A DNA stretch of 64,000 nt from Drosophila persimilis. Taxonomy: Eukaryota; Arthropoda; Insecta; Diptera; Drosophilidae. The stretch is from the NCBI RefSeq assembly GCF_003286085.1, contig NW_020825536.1:1-64000 (forward strand), written 5' to 3'. Both the position numbers and the translations under genes were made by a program. Shown here piece after piece: positions 12,527 to 23,058 of this stretch. The notes under the pieces are model-generated. The model did not search any database and was not told where the DNA came from. It saw nothing but the letters and a program-made list of their open reading frames with translations. Every line of letters starts with the position of its first letter. The stretch's first letter is position 1.

Positions 12527-12673
12527 TTGTTCGCATAGTAAAAACACATCACAAAGCCACTCAAAACGGAAGAGGGAGAAGACAGAGGAGAGCCAGCAAG
12601 CCGACGCGCAAGAGCGGAGCGACAGAACGGCCAACGGGCCGCCACACACACACACACGACCGGATCGAGCCCG

Positions 12674-13850
12674 TTGCGTATCGAACTTGGTTTGAGCTCG
12701 AGCAGCGAGTCGATCCGTGCCATTGCCCAGCCAACACCAATACCACGACAACCACAACCACAAATACCACCAACACCAGCCACCCCAAAGCGACGCCATA
12801 CCCTCATCGTCAGTGAGAGCGACGATGAGGAGGGTGAGAGGAAGCATTCCAGACGACCCCTGCCACCACTATAAATGCCAATAGCCAGACCCACAGCCAT
12901 CACCAACATCGAAAACAGCCAATACATAGTCAATCACCAGCCATTCACACAGACAATACCAACAATAGCAATACAAATAATGACGCCAACACAAATACAA
13001 ATACACCTGCCAATACCAACACCAACACCACCACCGCCATCACCATTACAAACACCCCTGCCACTACCACCGACGATGACATCCGGCACGGCGAATTCGG
13101 GCATCAGCCCAGCCAGGAACGTGGCTTGAGGATCCTCATCCGAGGACTCTCCCACTCCATGCTGCCGGATTGGATTCGCAGCAGTATGCTGAACGAGGGG
13201 TTCACGGTTCGGTTTGTAAGGGCGATCACCGATCGATTCGATAGCAACCGCCAATTCAACCTCTTCGGGGCTGAGATTGCCCCCAAACCGGACCGTGGCC
13301 AATTCGATGTGTTGAAGCTGCGGGTGGGAAGCCCGTCACGGTTGAGAGACTTGGAGTCTCCCGTGACCCTGCCCAGTGCCATCGGGTCCAGGTGTTTGGC
13401 CACACCCGCGCATATTGTAGACGCGCTGCAGTTCGCATGAAATGCGCGGGTGGGCACCTGACGACAGACTGCAGCAAGCCAAGGGCTGCCAATCCCAAAT
13501 GCGCCAACTGCCAGGGCGCCCACATCAGCGCCTACAAGGGCTGCAGCGCCTACAAGGCAGCCAGGCAGCGGCTCCTGGCCCAAAGGGTCGCCAGGGAGGA
13601 GGAGCGTCGCAAACAGCAACCACAGCCAATCCAACAGCGACAGCAGCCAATCCAACGTCGCCAGCAGCAGCCACATCCACAGCCACTCCATAATCCGCAG
13701 CAGCAACGCCAACACCACCCGGATCGGCAGCATCGGCAGCAGCATCGGTATGGCGACCATCATCCCCCGCCATCGACCGGGGGGCGCCAACACCAGAGGT
13801 TCCAGCCAGCATCCAGCATATTAGGAATAAGTTTTTGTAAATTAATGTAG
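12674..13850 (+). pseudogene. Jockey-clade non-LTR gag (ORF1), frameshifted
   Basis: Three frames join into one gag. A Ser/Pro-rich N-terminus with an acidic SESDDEEGER patch (12674 to about 12840) is followed by an Asn/Thr-rich stretch leading into LRILIRGLSHSM and the pre-zinc-finger domain (about 12845-13390). Zinc knuckles follow (CAGGHLTTDC and CANCQGAHISAYKGC, about 13440-13550), then a Gln/His-rich tail to 13850. Frame changes occur near 12840 and near 13390. This domain order is typical of jockey, Doc, F and telomeric-type gags. Not functional as it stands. Confidence 0.8.
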
Positions 13851-13893
13851 TTTTTCTGTAGTTAATTGTATATTTTTCGTAGTTTTCTGATTA

Positions 13894-13900
13894 GTTTTAC
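13894..13900. repeat. Left 7-bp target-site duplication GTTTTAC
   Basis: GTTTTAC directly precedes the inverted-repeat element and is repeated at 14235-14241. Confidence 0.88.
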
Positions 13901-14234
13901 CAAAGACTATACAATACCAAGATGTTGCATGAGCGACCAAAAAGCAGTTCTATGGCGGGTCCTAACATTAGAACCCAAATAGCACAAGGGAGCGCGCGGG
14001 GTTTCAATTCCCTTTTCGCCTGTACTTCGTCTCTACCGCGACCCCGCTGCCAATCGGTTTCGTCTGTTCGGTAATTCTGGACTCTCGAGCCTCAGCACCG
14101 TCGAAGCGGTGGTCGCGGATCGCCGATGTCTTTAGATCGGCACAGTGGGACCTTTGGCCGTCTCAGCTTGCTAAATTCGCCATAGAACAGCTTTTTGGTC
14201 GCTCATGCAACATCTTGGTATTGTATAGTCTTTG
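13901..14234. mobile_element. 334-bp non-autonomous inverted-repeat transposon (MITE)
   Basis: The ends are inverted repeats of about 58 bp (CAAAGACTATACAATACCAA at the left; its complement at the right, one mismatch visible near the inner end), flanked by perfect 7-bp duplications. The 220-bp core is GC-rich and has no ORF. Seven-base duplications and CAAAG termini recall the 1360/ProtoP branch of the P superfamily; that assignment is from memory and tentative. It is inserted just downstream of the jockey-clade gag. Confidence 0.85.
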
Positions 14235-14241
14235 GTTTTAC
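14235..14241. repeat. Right 7-bp target-site duplication GTTTTAC
   Basis: Matches 13894-13900 exactly. Confidence 0.88.
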
Positions 14242-15089
14242 CTTTTTCCGTCCTCTTCTTCCCCACCTATCTGCCATTCCCATATTCCCCTTGACATGTG
14301 GTAACACCAAAAAAAAAAAATACCACGCAAATACCAGACCATAATGACCGATAACACACAAAACCCAATTAAAATTCAAATTGTATTTCTCAATGCCCGT
14401 GTGTTATTGGCCGCCAACTTCGGCAATTACGCCCAGCCATTTCCTCCCCCCCTACCCACTTAAAATGCCACCAAAGACCAAATGCGGCTGAGTAGGAACA
14501 AAATATACACTGCTAACCTTCGCCACTCTGCCAAACGCCCCAATAAAGCCATTTCAACCGCCCACAAGATGCTATGCAGTCGTCTCTTCGGAGCGTCTCT
14601 CGCCCGGATCGTAAGATCCGGAAGTTTACAGTATCCGGGCGGTTATACGGGAGCAGGCATATATCCCCTTCCCATCCCATCCTCCGACAACAGAGCAGCC
14701 ACTACGCACAGAGAACATACGACACAGGGCATTGACCAATGACAGCGACAACACAGACAGCCACTAAAGCAAACAGCCAATGCAATTTTCCATTGCCTAC
14801 TTGTCGGTGCTGCTGCCCTCGGACTACTTTCATCTCACACAATATTGGGGTGAGTGAAAGTGGAACCGGGGTGAGAGCACCGGTAAATGACGATCGGCGA
14901 TCGGGCCTTTCGAGTGGAGAGTGTGGGAGTTGGCGGACAAGTGAGAGTTCCACCATGAACCTCGCCCGCCACTCTCATCTCGTCCACCCGGTCGATAGGT
15001 TGCGATCGTCGGACGTTTAATAACCGTGTCGTTACGAGTACACCAAGCGCATTCGACACAACGATCCTCCCCGAGAACCCCGACCACAC
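14242..15089. other. Unclassified stretch between MITE and family B fragment
   Basis: A short frame from ATG 14344 (begins MTDNTQNPIKIQIVFLNAR) weakly resembles the endonuclease start of a jockey-clade ORF2 but stops after about 48 codons. An 86-codon frame (14482-14742) has no recognisable motif. CGCCCGGAT at about 14601 and ATCCGGGCG at about 14633 could form a hairpin. The last 250 bp may be a diverged family B linker. Nothing here supports a functional gene. Confidence 0.35.
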
Positions 15090-15373
15090 TTGCGACCAGG
15101 AATCGACGACCCACCCGAGGAGGATTCAAAACGAATCTCCGACCCATGGCCTCCCGACATCTCGCCGAAAATACGGAAATTTCTAGACGAGGAACTGCCA
15201 ACACTCGCGGGCCTCCGTGGGACGACGGATCTGACGGAACACACCATCCTCATGAGGGACAACCGACCCATAAAACAGCGGTACTACCCAAAAAATCCAG
15301 CCATGCGGCGGATCATCGATGAACAGGTCGACCAACTGATAGCTGAGGACCTAATCGAACCGTCCCGGAGTTC
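15090..15373 (+). pseudogene. Family B (Osvaldo/Ulysses-like) RT N-terminus, inverted piece
   Basis: The plus strand encodes the segment just before and at the start of RT (ELPTLAGLRGTTDLTEHT, then RDNRPIKQRYYPKNPAMRR, DQLIAEDLIEPSRS). It matches minus-strand sequence at 22950-23130 and 60790-60960. At about 15374 it is joined head-to-head to minus-strand family B sequence. So part of one element was inverted and everything between this piece and the 3' LTR was lost. Confidence 0.8.
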
Positions 15374-15790
15374 GTGGGTCCAGGGGCGTGTACTTGGCTG
15401 GCTGTGATAATCGGCGTGTTTGGGATGGGGCGTTGGGGGCCTTGGAGATGGAGGCGTGTGGCGCCACATTGTATTGTGGTTTCAATGGCGCACAGGAATT
15501 CTATCCCTATGATGGCTTGCTCTACCATATTGGGTAGTACCAGGAGTGGCATCTGTACCCCTTGTTCGTCTAGTTTGACGCGCGCTAGCAAGATCTGAGT
15601 TATCTCGCGAGCCGAGCCGTCGGCTAGGCGTATCGGGACGCATGCGGCTCGCAGGTCGTTATCGCGGCCGAGTTTGCGGGCGAGGTCGGCGTTGATGAAG
15701 CTTCGGGACGCCCCGGTGTCGACCGTGGCTTCCGCGCGCCGTCCTCCGATGGTCACTCTCGCCATTATCCGGCCGTCGTGTACTTGTAGC
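15374..15790 (-). pseudogene. Family B aspartic protease and linker fragment
   Basis: The minus strand encodes the protease with active site VDTGASRSFINADL (about 15690-15732), then MPLLVLPNM and a linker, matching 61450-61790. The linker ends at the inversion joint (about 15374). On the gag side a deletion removes the zinc-knuckle region and the gag C-terminus (joint about 15810-15835). Confidence 0.82.
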
Positions 15791-15835
15791 GGGTTTCTTA
15801 GTTGGTTGTCTGAAATCGTTGGCGGTTGGCGGAAA

Positions 15836-16560
15836 TCGGCCCATGAGGTGCTCTGGAGTCGGCTGGTGCGGAATCAACGGTTGGCTCGGTCGGTGAGGAG
15901 CTCTGCCATGGTTTGCGGCACGTAGTTCATGTCTACCCCGTACGAGAGGGCACGCTCTTCCAGTAGTTCGACGAACGACAGTGGGTCGTCCTGCCCGTCG
16001 AACTGGATTCCCCACTTTCGGATCCGTTCCGCCATCTGCGCGGCGTGACTGTAGTAATGGCCGTCTGTGGGGCCACTTCCTACTGCTGTCGGCAATATCC
16101 TTCTCATGGGCGAAGGCCTTGGCTCCGGGGGCGGGGGCTTCGGTAGATCTTCGGCGGTTATCGATGTCGGTGAGGTGCTGGCTTTGCCTTCCATGATTCC
16201 TGGAACTTGTAGGCTGAGTTTGGGGTCCGTCTTCCGCTTCTCTGTTGGTGCTGAGGTGTCGGGCTGGGGCGATCTGGCTCGTCCTGGCGATCTGGCGTAC
16301 TGCCGCTCGAGCTCCGCCAGCCTGACCCAGGCATCGTGTTCGAGGGGCCCGGCGACTAGTTCGGCGAAACTCGTCCGCAAATCTTCCACGTTCCCTTCGC
16401 GGCTGAATCCGAATTCCTCCGCGAAGGACTCCAGCTACTCTCGGCGACATTTGTGTATCCAGCCGGTACTCACCCCTGGGTTGGCGACGAATTCTCCAGG
16501 GTAATAACCACTGGGCGGTTCCTCTGCTCGAGTTGGCGGTTTCGCTATGCTTGCGCTTTT
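15836..16560 (-). pseudogene. Family B gag fragment, copy B0
   Basis: Minus-strand gag matching 62500-63221. Seen are the N-terminal EEFGFSREG region, ELERQYARSPGRARSP, a proline-rich linker (PKPPPPEPRPSP) and the capsid-like part (GHYYSHAA, QFDGQDDPLSFVELLEERAL). It carries a stop in the N-terminal region (CTACTC where the other copies have CTCCTC, about 16433), a changed gag start region and the C-terminal deletion described above. Diverged and dead. Confidence 0.8.
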
Positions 16561-16793
16561 CTTTCACTAGGGCACTGTGTCGAGCTTCGCGGCTGACGCT
16601 TCGAATTTCTTCTCGGGGTGACGGCACTGTTCGCGTTTCTCTGTCGCTGTGTCGCGCTTTCGTCTGCTCGTTGCGCAACTCTTGCCGTTGATATTGCGTG
16701 AGGTCGGGGTTTTCTTTGGGTTGTTCCCTTGTGTTCTTGCTCTAGCGGCCGTGGGGTTTTATTCCACAAACCCTCGCTGACGTTCCCTTGGGT
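16561..16793 (-). other. Family B leader of copy B0 with primer site deleted
   Basis: The untranslated leader matches 58170-58436 until CCCTTGGGT. There 34 bp are missing, covering the whole tRNA-Lys primer site and the last LTR bases, compared with 58434-58475. This copy could not prime reverse transcription. Confidence 0.8.
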
Positions 16794-17535
16794 CAGGCTG
16801 AGGTAAGCTCAGTCCCGTCCAGGGGTCAATCCACAAATTTGTAGAAATTGGATGGAACCGTAAGGGCGGCGTCGGGGGCGGCCTATCGTAGAGGGGCGGA
16901 TCGGGCTAGAATGGGCGTCCCTCGTCGTGCATACGAAACGGCTGCGTGGACTCGGGGCGGGCTGGCGTCGGTGCCTCGACTAATTGGAGTGAACTTACGC
17001 AATCGGGTGTTTTTACTTTGATAACTGGACACTTTATTGTACTTGTTAGTAGTTTAAATGAACTTATTTTACTTCGTCGCCGATGTCTTCTCGTGAGTTC
17101 CGGGTACCGCGTCTGTACTCCGGACCGGGTCTCTGCGTAAGTTTTGGTACAACGACCGTACTGTGAGCCGGATTTCTGCGTAAGCCGCTCTTTGGTTCTC
17201 GTCGCCGTCTTTTTATAGGCCCGTATTGCTGGGTCTGCGGGTTTGACAAATGCACTTCCGCGCCGGGGTGCACTTTGCCGTTCTTGGTGATCGTCGCAGA
17301 TTTTCGCGGCGTCGACTTTCCTCCGTCGATGAACCCGGAAGACCGCACTCGGCCGATGGCTTGGCCTGGAGTGGGGAAAGTTCGCGTGACCTGATGTCTT
17401 TGGTCATCGTTATGGAGTTGGCGCGTATTGATCGTTGGTTGCTTACGAAGGGGGGCGTCGGTTGCGGGGTGTGGTGCGATGCTCTCATTATAAGTCGTGG
17501 GACGGATTGTATCGAAAACTTTTAGGTTCGTTACA
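16794..17535 (-). repeat. Family B LTR, 5' LTR of copy B0, diverged
   Basis: Matches the LTRs at 20627 and 58457 with clear divergence. The outer end (plus strand ...GGTTCGTTACA, 17535) is intact, the inner end is cut by the 34-bp deletion. It abuts jockey-clade sequence at 17536. Older than the other family B LTRs. Confidence 0.8.
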
Positions 17536-17565
17536 AGCTACTACCACCACAAATGTAAATACAAA
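17536..17565 (+). pseudogene. Jockey-clade ORF2 leader, left part
   Basis: Thirty bases encoding a Thr/Asn-rich stretch that reads on in frame at 19036 once DINE-1 is set aside. They show that family B copy B0 and DINE-1 landed about 30 bp apart in the same non-LTR element. Confidence 0.6.
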
Positions 17566-19035
17566 CGAGGGGGAACGTTGTGAGTTGCTGCGGACACCGC
17601 AACTCTACATTTATACCCGATACTAAGTCAGTATGGCTCTCCACCGGCAGACGCCGCTAATATTAAACGACACGACAAAGAGTGCGTGCGAGATAGACAG
17701 AAAATCAGTCTAAGCGTGACGTCGGGCGCTGCGTAGCCAGTGCACATTGATTTGTTCCTTTGGCTACAAAAATGATCTGATCTGATCCAGATTCAGCAAT
17801 CTGATAGATATGGTCATTCTCTATGATTCTGCGTTTTTAGTTTTCTCGAATGTGCAAGATTGTGGATGCAACGTCCTTTGTGGGGGCGGAAGGGGGTGGG
17901 GCGAAATTTTGAGATATACGTTTTATAGTGATATCTTAAAGGAGAGTGTGTACCAAATTTGGTTACTCTAGCCTTAATAGTCTCTGAGATTTGTGGATGC
18001 CTCAGATTTTCGTCTTTTATCTCTTATATGTTAGTATGTATATGTGTGAATATGCTCAGCGCTGTTGGCAGCGAGGGCGCGAGGGAAGATATATGTGTGT
18101 ATTCATGTATATTAGTGCCGTCAAGTCATGGGAACATGCTGACGCTGCACTTGGGTCGCTCGAGGCATTCTTGAGTGAATCGTAATACGATCACCCAGAA
18201 TGTCTGGGACTTTATTGTTACGTAAACACTGAAACAAAGTGTTACAGTGTGTATTCTTTAAGTACCGTCGTTACAGTGGGTATTCGAAATAATGAATACT
18301 TTACGTGAATGTGTATATTATCGTGTATAGTATCGATGGGTAACCAAATTTGGTTACTCTAGCCTTAATAGTCTCTGAGATTTGTGGATGCCTCTGATTT
18401 TCGTCTTTTACGGGGTCGGAAGGGGGTATGGCGAAATTTTGACACAAAATGGTCAAGGTCTGATATCACAGGAGTGTGGATACCAAATTTATTTGCTCTG
18501 GCTTTTATAGGTTCTGAGATCCTTTAAAACATATTTTGCAATTGGCAAAACCGACCATGAAACCTGTGTGTTAGAGAGAGCCAGAGCGAGAAAGAATGAA
18601 ATTGTTTTCTTGATTCAGGCTATAATAATTATACGATCTGGTTCAGATTTTGCACTCTAGAAGATATAGTCATCTTCTACGATTCTTTAGTTTTCTCGTA
18701 TCGTCGAAATTGTGGATGCCACAGATTTTCGCCCTTTGTGGGGGCGGAAGTGGGCGGGGCAAAGTTTTTAAATATTCCTGTAGCAGTGACATATCACAGA
18801 AGTCTGGATCCAAAATATCGTTGCTCTAGCTCTTATAGTCTTTGAGCACTAGGCGCTGAAGGGGACGGACAGACGGACGGACGGACAGACGGACGGACAA
18901 TCGGCTCTGCTATTGATGCTGATCAAGAATATATATACTTTATGGGGTCGGAAACGATTCCTTCTGGACGTTACACACATCCACTTTTACCACAAATCTA
19001 ATATACCCCAATACTCATTTTGAGTATCGGGTATA
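17566..19035 (-). mobile_element. DINE-1-type repeat, copy 2, with an internal insertion
   Basis: Reverse orientation: hairpin end (CGAGGGGGAACGTTGTGAGTT) at 17566 and GAGTATCGGGTAT at 19035. It is 1470 bp instead of about 1.1 kb because a minus-strand family A LTR fragment (about 18020-18327) interrupts it. Flanking DINE-1 sequence of about 70 bp is duplicated on both sides (about 17950-18019 and 18341-18412). More diverged than the other copies. Confidence 0.85.
18020..18327 (-). repeat. Family A LTR fragment inside DINE-1
   Basis: Reverse complement of part of the family A LTR (compare 23870-24175), truncated at both ends. It is flanked by the 70-bp duplication of DINE-1 sequence, far too long for an LTR-element target duplication. 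Confidence 0.85.
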
Positions 19036-20626
19036 ATAATTTAGCCCATACCACTACTGCTACTACAGGTGCCCAGTACAACAGCTCTCTCAAAATCGTT
19101 TATTGGAACGCCTGTGGTCTAAAAAACAAAATTTTGGAGTTAGAACTATTTATGCAGCGTAATAACGTGGACATAATGATGGTTATAGAAACACGCATAA
19201 CCTCAAACATAACATAACATAAATACACATAACCTCACTGTAGTCTACATACTGCCTCACACCCTTCCTCCAGAAGGAAAGGTGGAGTAGCCATTTATGT
19301 CAAAATTGGTCTCAAGCACATTGCACTTGAACCAATTACAGAAAATTTCTTGCAGTATGCTCCCATCGCATTAATGAGGTCATTGCTCTAGCGCCAATAT
19401 ATTGCCCGACAACTTGATTGATTTGGCAGTATATGCTGGCATAAACTATGACAGAATTCACACATATTCAGCAGGTGATCTGCAATCTGACCATCTTCCT
19501 ATCTTCATTAACCTGGGCATCAGTGGCTCAACGACAGTCCCGGTAACAAATCGACGACTACTTCCAGGCAAAGCAAATGTCACAAAAATTCCAAGATTTC
19601 CTATCGCAGCATATCAATCTCAACATGGAAATAAACTCAGGAGAAGACATTGAGGCTGCGATCGACATTCTAAATCAAAACATCTACAATGCAGCGGCAG
19701 CTGCAACTTCGCTAATAAATCTGCGTTCTCACCCACGCACAGGGCAACTGCCACTAGATAGGAAAACACAGAAACTATTAAGGCTCAAAAGGCAGCATAA
19801 AAGGGAGCATATGCGCAGACCCACCTTGGAGACGCGAAGGTTATACAACGCAGCAAATCATCGGCTAAAAAAGGCCCTTCGTAAGGCTAAAAATAACCAG
19901 ATCAATAACCTTTTTAAAAAAGTAGACGCTCAAGATCGTTACAGAATGCAAAAACTATGGCGCTTAACAAACACTTTAAAGAGGCAGCCAGAAACAAACT
20001 GGCCATTGAAAATTCCCAGCAGTAGTGGTAGTAGAGAAGGCTATAGGTGGACAAAGAGTAGCGAGGAGAAAGTTGAAGCTTTTGTGTCACATTTAGAAGA
20101 AAGATTCACACCAAAACTCATAAACTCCGACGATTTAGAAATAGGGTAGTTATGGAGTGTAAGGAAATAGCGCAGCTCAAACGCTTAACAACTAAACCTG
20201 CCTGGCTTCAGAGGCAACAATTTGGGCGGGAATACGATGTAAATAGACTCCCGTTCAGGCCTATTTCCCCCAATGAAGTTATGATGGAAATCAAATCTCT
20301 ACAAAACAAAAAGGCTCCTGGCATGGACCAAATAAACAACAGAGTCATTAAAGCGTTACCTCAAAAGGTAATTATTCATTTGACAAATATTTACAATCGA
20401 ATCTTGAGACATGGCCATTTCCCCAAACAATGGATTAAAAAACCGAGCAAAAATGCAAATGAAGTTGGCTCTTATCGACCGATTAGCCTTTTGGCTGGCT
20501 TCTCTAAAATCTTTGAAACCTTGCTCATGAAAAGAATGTTTGAATGCGAAGACTTTGAGAAGGCCATTCCCACTCATCAGTTTGGATTCAGGAGAGAGCA
20601 TAGCACGGAGCAACAACTGGCACGCG
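19036..20626 (+). pseudogene. Jockey-clade non-LTR ORF2: endonuclease and RT N-terminal part
   Basis: The AP-endonuclease start reads LKIVYWNACGLKNKI and DIMMVIETRI (about 19090-19200). The middle of the endonuclease is deleted and frameshifted (19215-19400), then DLQSDHLPIF resumes at about 19480. The linker region follows (19577-20149, stop at 20149). RT begins with NEVMMEIKSLQNKKAPGMD and GSYRPISLLAGFSKIFE (20270-20520) and QFGFRREHSTEQQL (about 20579-20620), then is cut by the family B LTR at 20627. The FADD box and 3' half are missing. Confidence 0.82.
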
Positions 20627-21423
20627 TGTGATGGACCTATTTCAGGCTGAGGTAAGCTCAGTCACGTCCAGGGGTCAATCCACAAGAAATTTGTAGAAAT
20701 GGATGGAACTTCAAGGGAGACGTCGGGGGTGGCCTATCGTAGAGTAGATGGATCGGGGCTTGGGCGGGCGTTGCTAGCGTTGTGTATATGAAACGACCGT
20801 GTGGACTCGGGGCGGGGCGACGTCGGTGCCTCAGCTGATTGGGGTGAACTTACGCAATCGGGTGTTTTTACTTTGCAAATTTGACACTTTATTGTATTTC
20901 TTAGCGGTTTAAATGACTTATTTTTAATTGGGCGCCGATGTCTTGTCGTGAGTTCCGGGTACCGCGTCTGTACTCCGGACCGGGTCTCTGCGTAAGTTGC
21001 TTTCTGATTTCAGTCGGCGTCTATTTATACGCCAATGGGTGCTGTGTCAGCGGGTTCAAAAGTGCACTTCCGCGTCGGGGTGCACTTTGCCGTTCTGGGG
21101 ATCGTGGGTTGACCTGGTTCTGTCTCTTCGCGTTTTTGGCGAGCTGGCGGGTTTGCCGTTGGGTGCTTGTCGTGGGCTTCCGCGGTGTCATCGTTTTGTA
21201 GCCGATGAACCCGGAAGACTGCGCCTGGCCGGTTGCTTGGTCTGGAGTGGGGGAAGTCCGCGTGACCTGGTGTGTTTGGTCAGCGTTGGGGGTGTTCGTG
21301 TAGTAAATAATGCTGCCCAACGTTCAATTTACGTTGGGCGAGGTGCTGCACTTTAGTAGCAGGTTTTTTGTTTTATTGGGCGTTGGGAGAGGCGTTGTAG
21401 CGAACCCTTTTGGGTTCGTTACA
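20627..21423 (-). repeat. Family B LTR: 3' LTR of unit B1
   Basis: The plus strand starts TGTGATGGACC and ends GGTTCGTTACA, 797 bp. On the minus strand it begins TGTAACGAACCC, directly after the purine-rich tract GAAGAAAGGGGAGGG (21424-21438). AATAAA occurs on the minus strand at about 20888-20893. The left flank is jockey-clade RT. Nearly identical to 58457-59252. Confidence 0.88.
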
Positions 21424-21690
21424 CCCTCCCCTTTCTTCCCCCACGAGAGTCACGAAGACCCGTGCGTGGGGCGTGCGGCGGTGGGTTGTTGGCTCGGATG
21501 GCTTCGCCTTCTTCTGGTGAGAGTGCACTGATTGATGGGAGCCAGAGTTGCGGCTATTTAAACCGTTCTGCAGGGTCCGTATTTGCGGAGCAAGCTTTTC
21601 TTCTCTCTTCCGTGGTGCACCGGGGGTGCGTTTTGGGGTCGCCGCCGACTTGCGATCATCTCGTCCCTTGCCTCGTTAGCGGGTCTGTTT
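21424..21690 (-). pseudogene. Family B 3' remnant where integrase should be
   Basis: Between the RNase H end and the polypurine tract there is only about 260 bp. A full integrase needs over 1 kb and no HHCC or DD-E motif is visible. The same short sequence occurs at 59253-59520, so the deletion is shared by both units. Confidence 0.75.
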
Positions 21691-22470
21691 ACTTCGTGGT
21701 CGAGGGGTTTGTTGTGCTCGCGTTGTTGTTGGCGTTGCGCCGCCGGTCGGTGTTTCGATGATAGCGGTATAGCTGCCCATTTTCGTACGTGTAGACTGGG
21801 TACTTCTGGGGTTCGTCTTGGACTTGTTGGATCCTTTGTTTAAGCCAGGTGCATGGTGGGTCGTCTTCCTCAATGCGGGCGAGGGTCTCCAGTGGTTGTC
21901 TTGACAGGGCGTCTGCGACTACGTTCTGGTTGCCGGCCCGATAGTGCACGTCGTATTGGTATTGCTGTAGTTCGAGCGCCCATCTTGCTACTCTACCGTA
22001 AGGGCTCTCGAGGGTATTCAGCCACTTTAGTGCGAGATGATCGGTTATGACGTCGAATCGGTAGCCTTCGAGATAGCATCGCAGTTTTCGGATCGCCCAG
22101 ATGACGGCGAGGCATTCCTTGTCGGTGTCCGATGACCCGCTCTTTCCCTTCGATCTCTTGGGTGAGGACCGCGCCTACTCCAAGGTTGCTTGCGTCCGTC
22201 TGCAGGGAAAATTTGACGTTAAAGTCTGGGCAGGCGAGTACCGGTGCGGTGGTGAGCAGTGTTTTCAGCTCGTTGAAGGCGTCTTGTTGTTCTTGACCCC
22301 ATGTACATGCTTTTCGTTTCTTCAGCAGCAGTGACATTGGTTGGACCACGGTGGCAAAGTTTGGGACAAATCTGCGGCACCAACCGGCCATGGCTGCGCA
22401 TTGTCGTAGCTCCTTCAGGTTGGACGGCGGCCTCAGATCCGATTTTGTCGGGGTCCGTGTGGAAGAAGGC
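21690..22470 (-). pseudogene. Family B RNase H region, unit B1
   Basis: Minus strand. The RT thumb region (SNLKELRQCAAMAGWCRRFVPNF) is followed by TDASNLGVGAVLTQ (about 22175-22215), then a frameshift near 22140, then the RNase H end HYRAGNQNVVADALSRQ (21895-21945). RT runs out of frame into it because about 12 bp after PDKI are missing near 22437 (compare 60267-60285). Integrase is absent downstream. Confidence 0.82.
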
Positions 22471-23058
22471 ACACTTGTCCGTGTTGACCCGTAGGTTTGC
22501 CTTTCGCAGTCGTGCGAAAACTTCTTTTCCGTTGTTCAGGTGTTCCTGGAAGCTTTTCCCGACGATGACGATGTCGTCGAGATATGCGAACGCGAATGGT
22601 TCCATGTCTGCGCCGATAACGGCGTCGAGGGTCCGTTGAAACGTGGCTCCCGCGGAGTGTAAACCGAAAGGCATTACTTTCCATTGGTATAATCCTCGGC
22701 CGGGTATCGTGAATGCCGTGGCTTCCCGGCTGTTCCGGGCCATTGGTATCTGCCAGTACCCGTCGTTCAGGTCCAGGGTCGTGATGAAGTGGGCATTTCG
22801 GAGTCGCTCTAGTATGTAGTTGATCCTGGGTAGCGGGTACGCGTCCGGGATAGAACGCTCGTTTAGCTGCCGATAATCTACACACATGCGCCATCTCCCG
22901 TCCTTTTTGCGGACCAGGACGATTGGCGTGCTGTGGGGGCTCCGGGATGGTTCGATTAGGTCCTCTGCTATCAGTTGGTCGACCTGTTCATCGATGATCC
23001 GCCGCATGGCTGGATTTTTCGGGTAGTACCGCTGTTTTATGGGTCGGTTGTCTCTCAT
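22437..23058 (-). pseudogene. Family B reverse transcriptase, unit B1
   Basis: Open minus-strand RT: PIVLVRKKDGRWRMCVDYRQLN (22860-22925), TLDLNDGYWQIPM, GLYQWKVMPFGLHSAGATFQ and the catalytic AYLDDIVIVG (about 22555-22585). It is joined to the primase-like N-terminus IKQRYYPKNPAMRRIIDEQV. The frame is lost at about 22437. Closely similar to 60270-60760. Confidence 0.87.

Noticed and set aside
13392..13850. Host zinc-finger gene
   Set aside because: The knuckle spacing, the preceding LRILIRGL domain and the Gln/His tail match jockey-clade gag, and the frame is broken.
14830..15204. Long minus-strand frames over 14830-15271
   Set aside because: They are antisense to the family B RT segment and reflect GC-rich composition.
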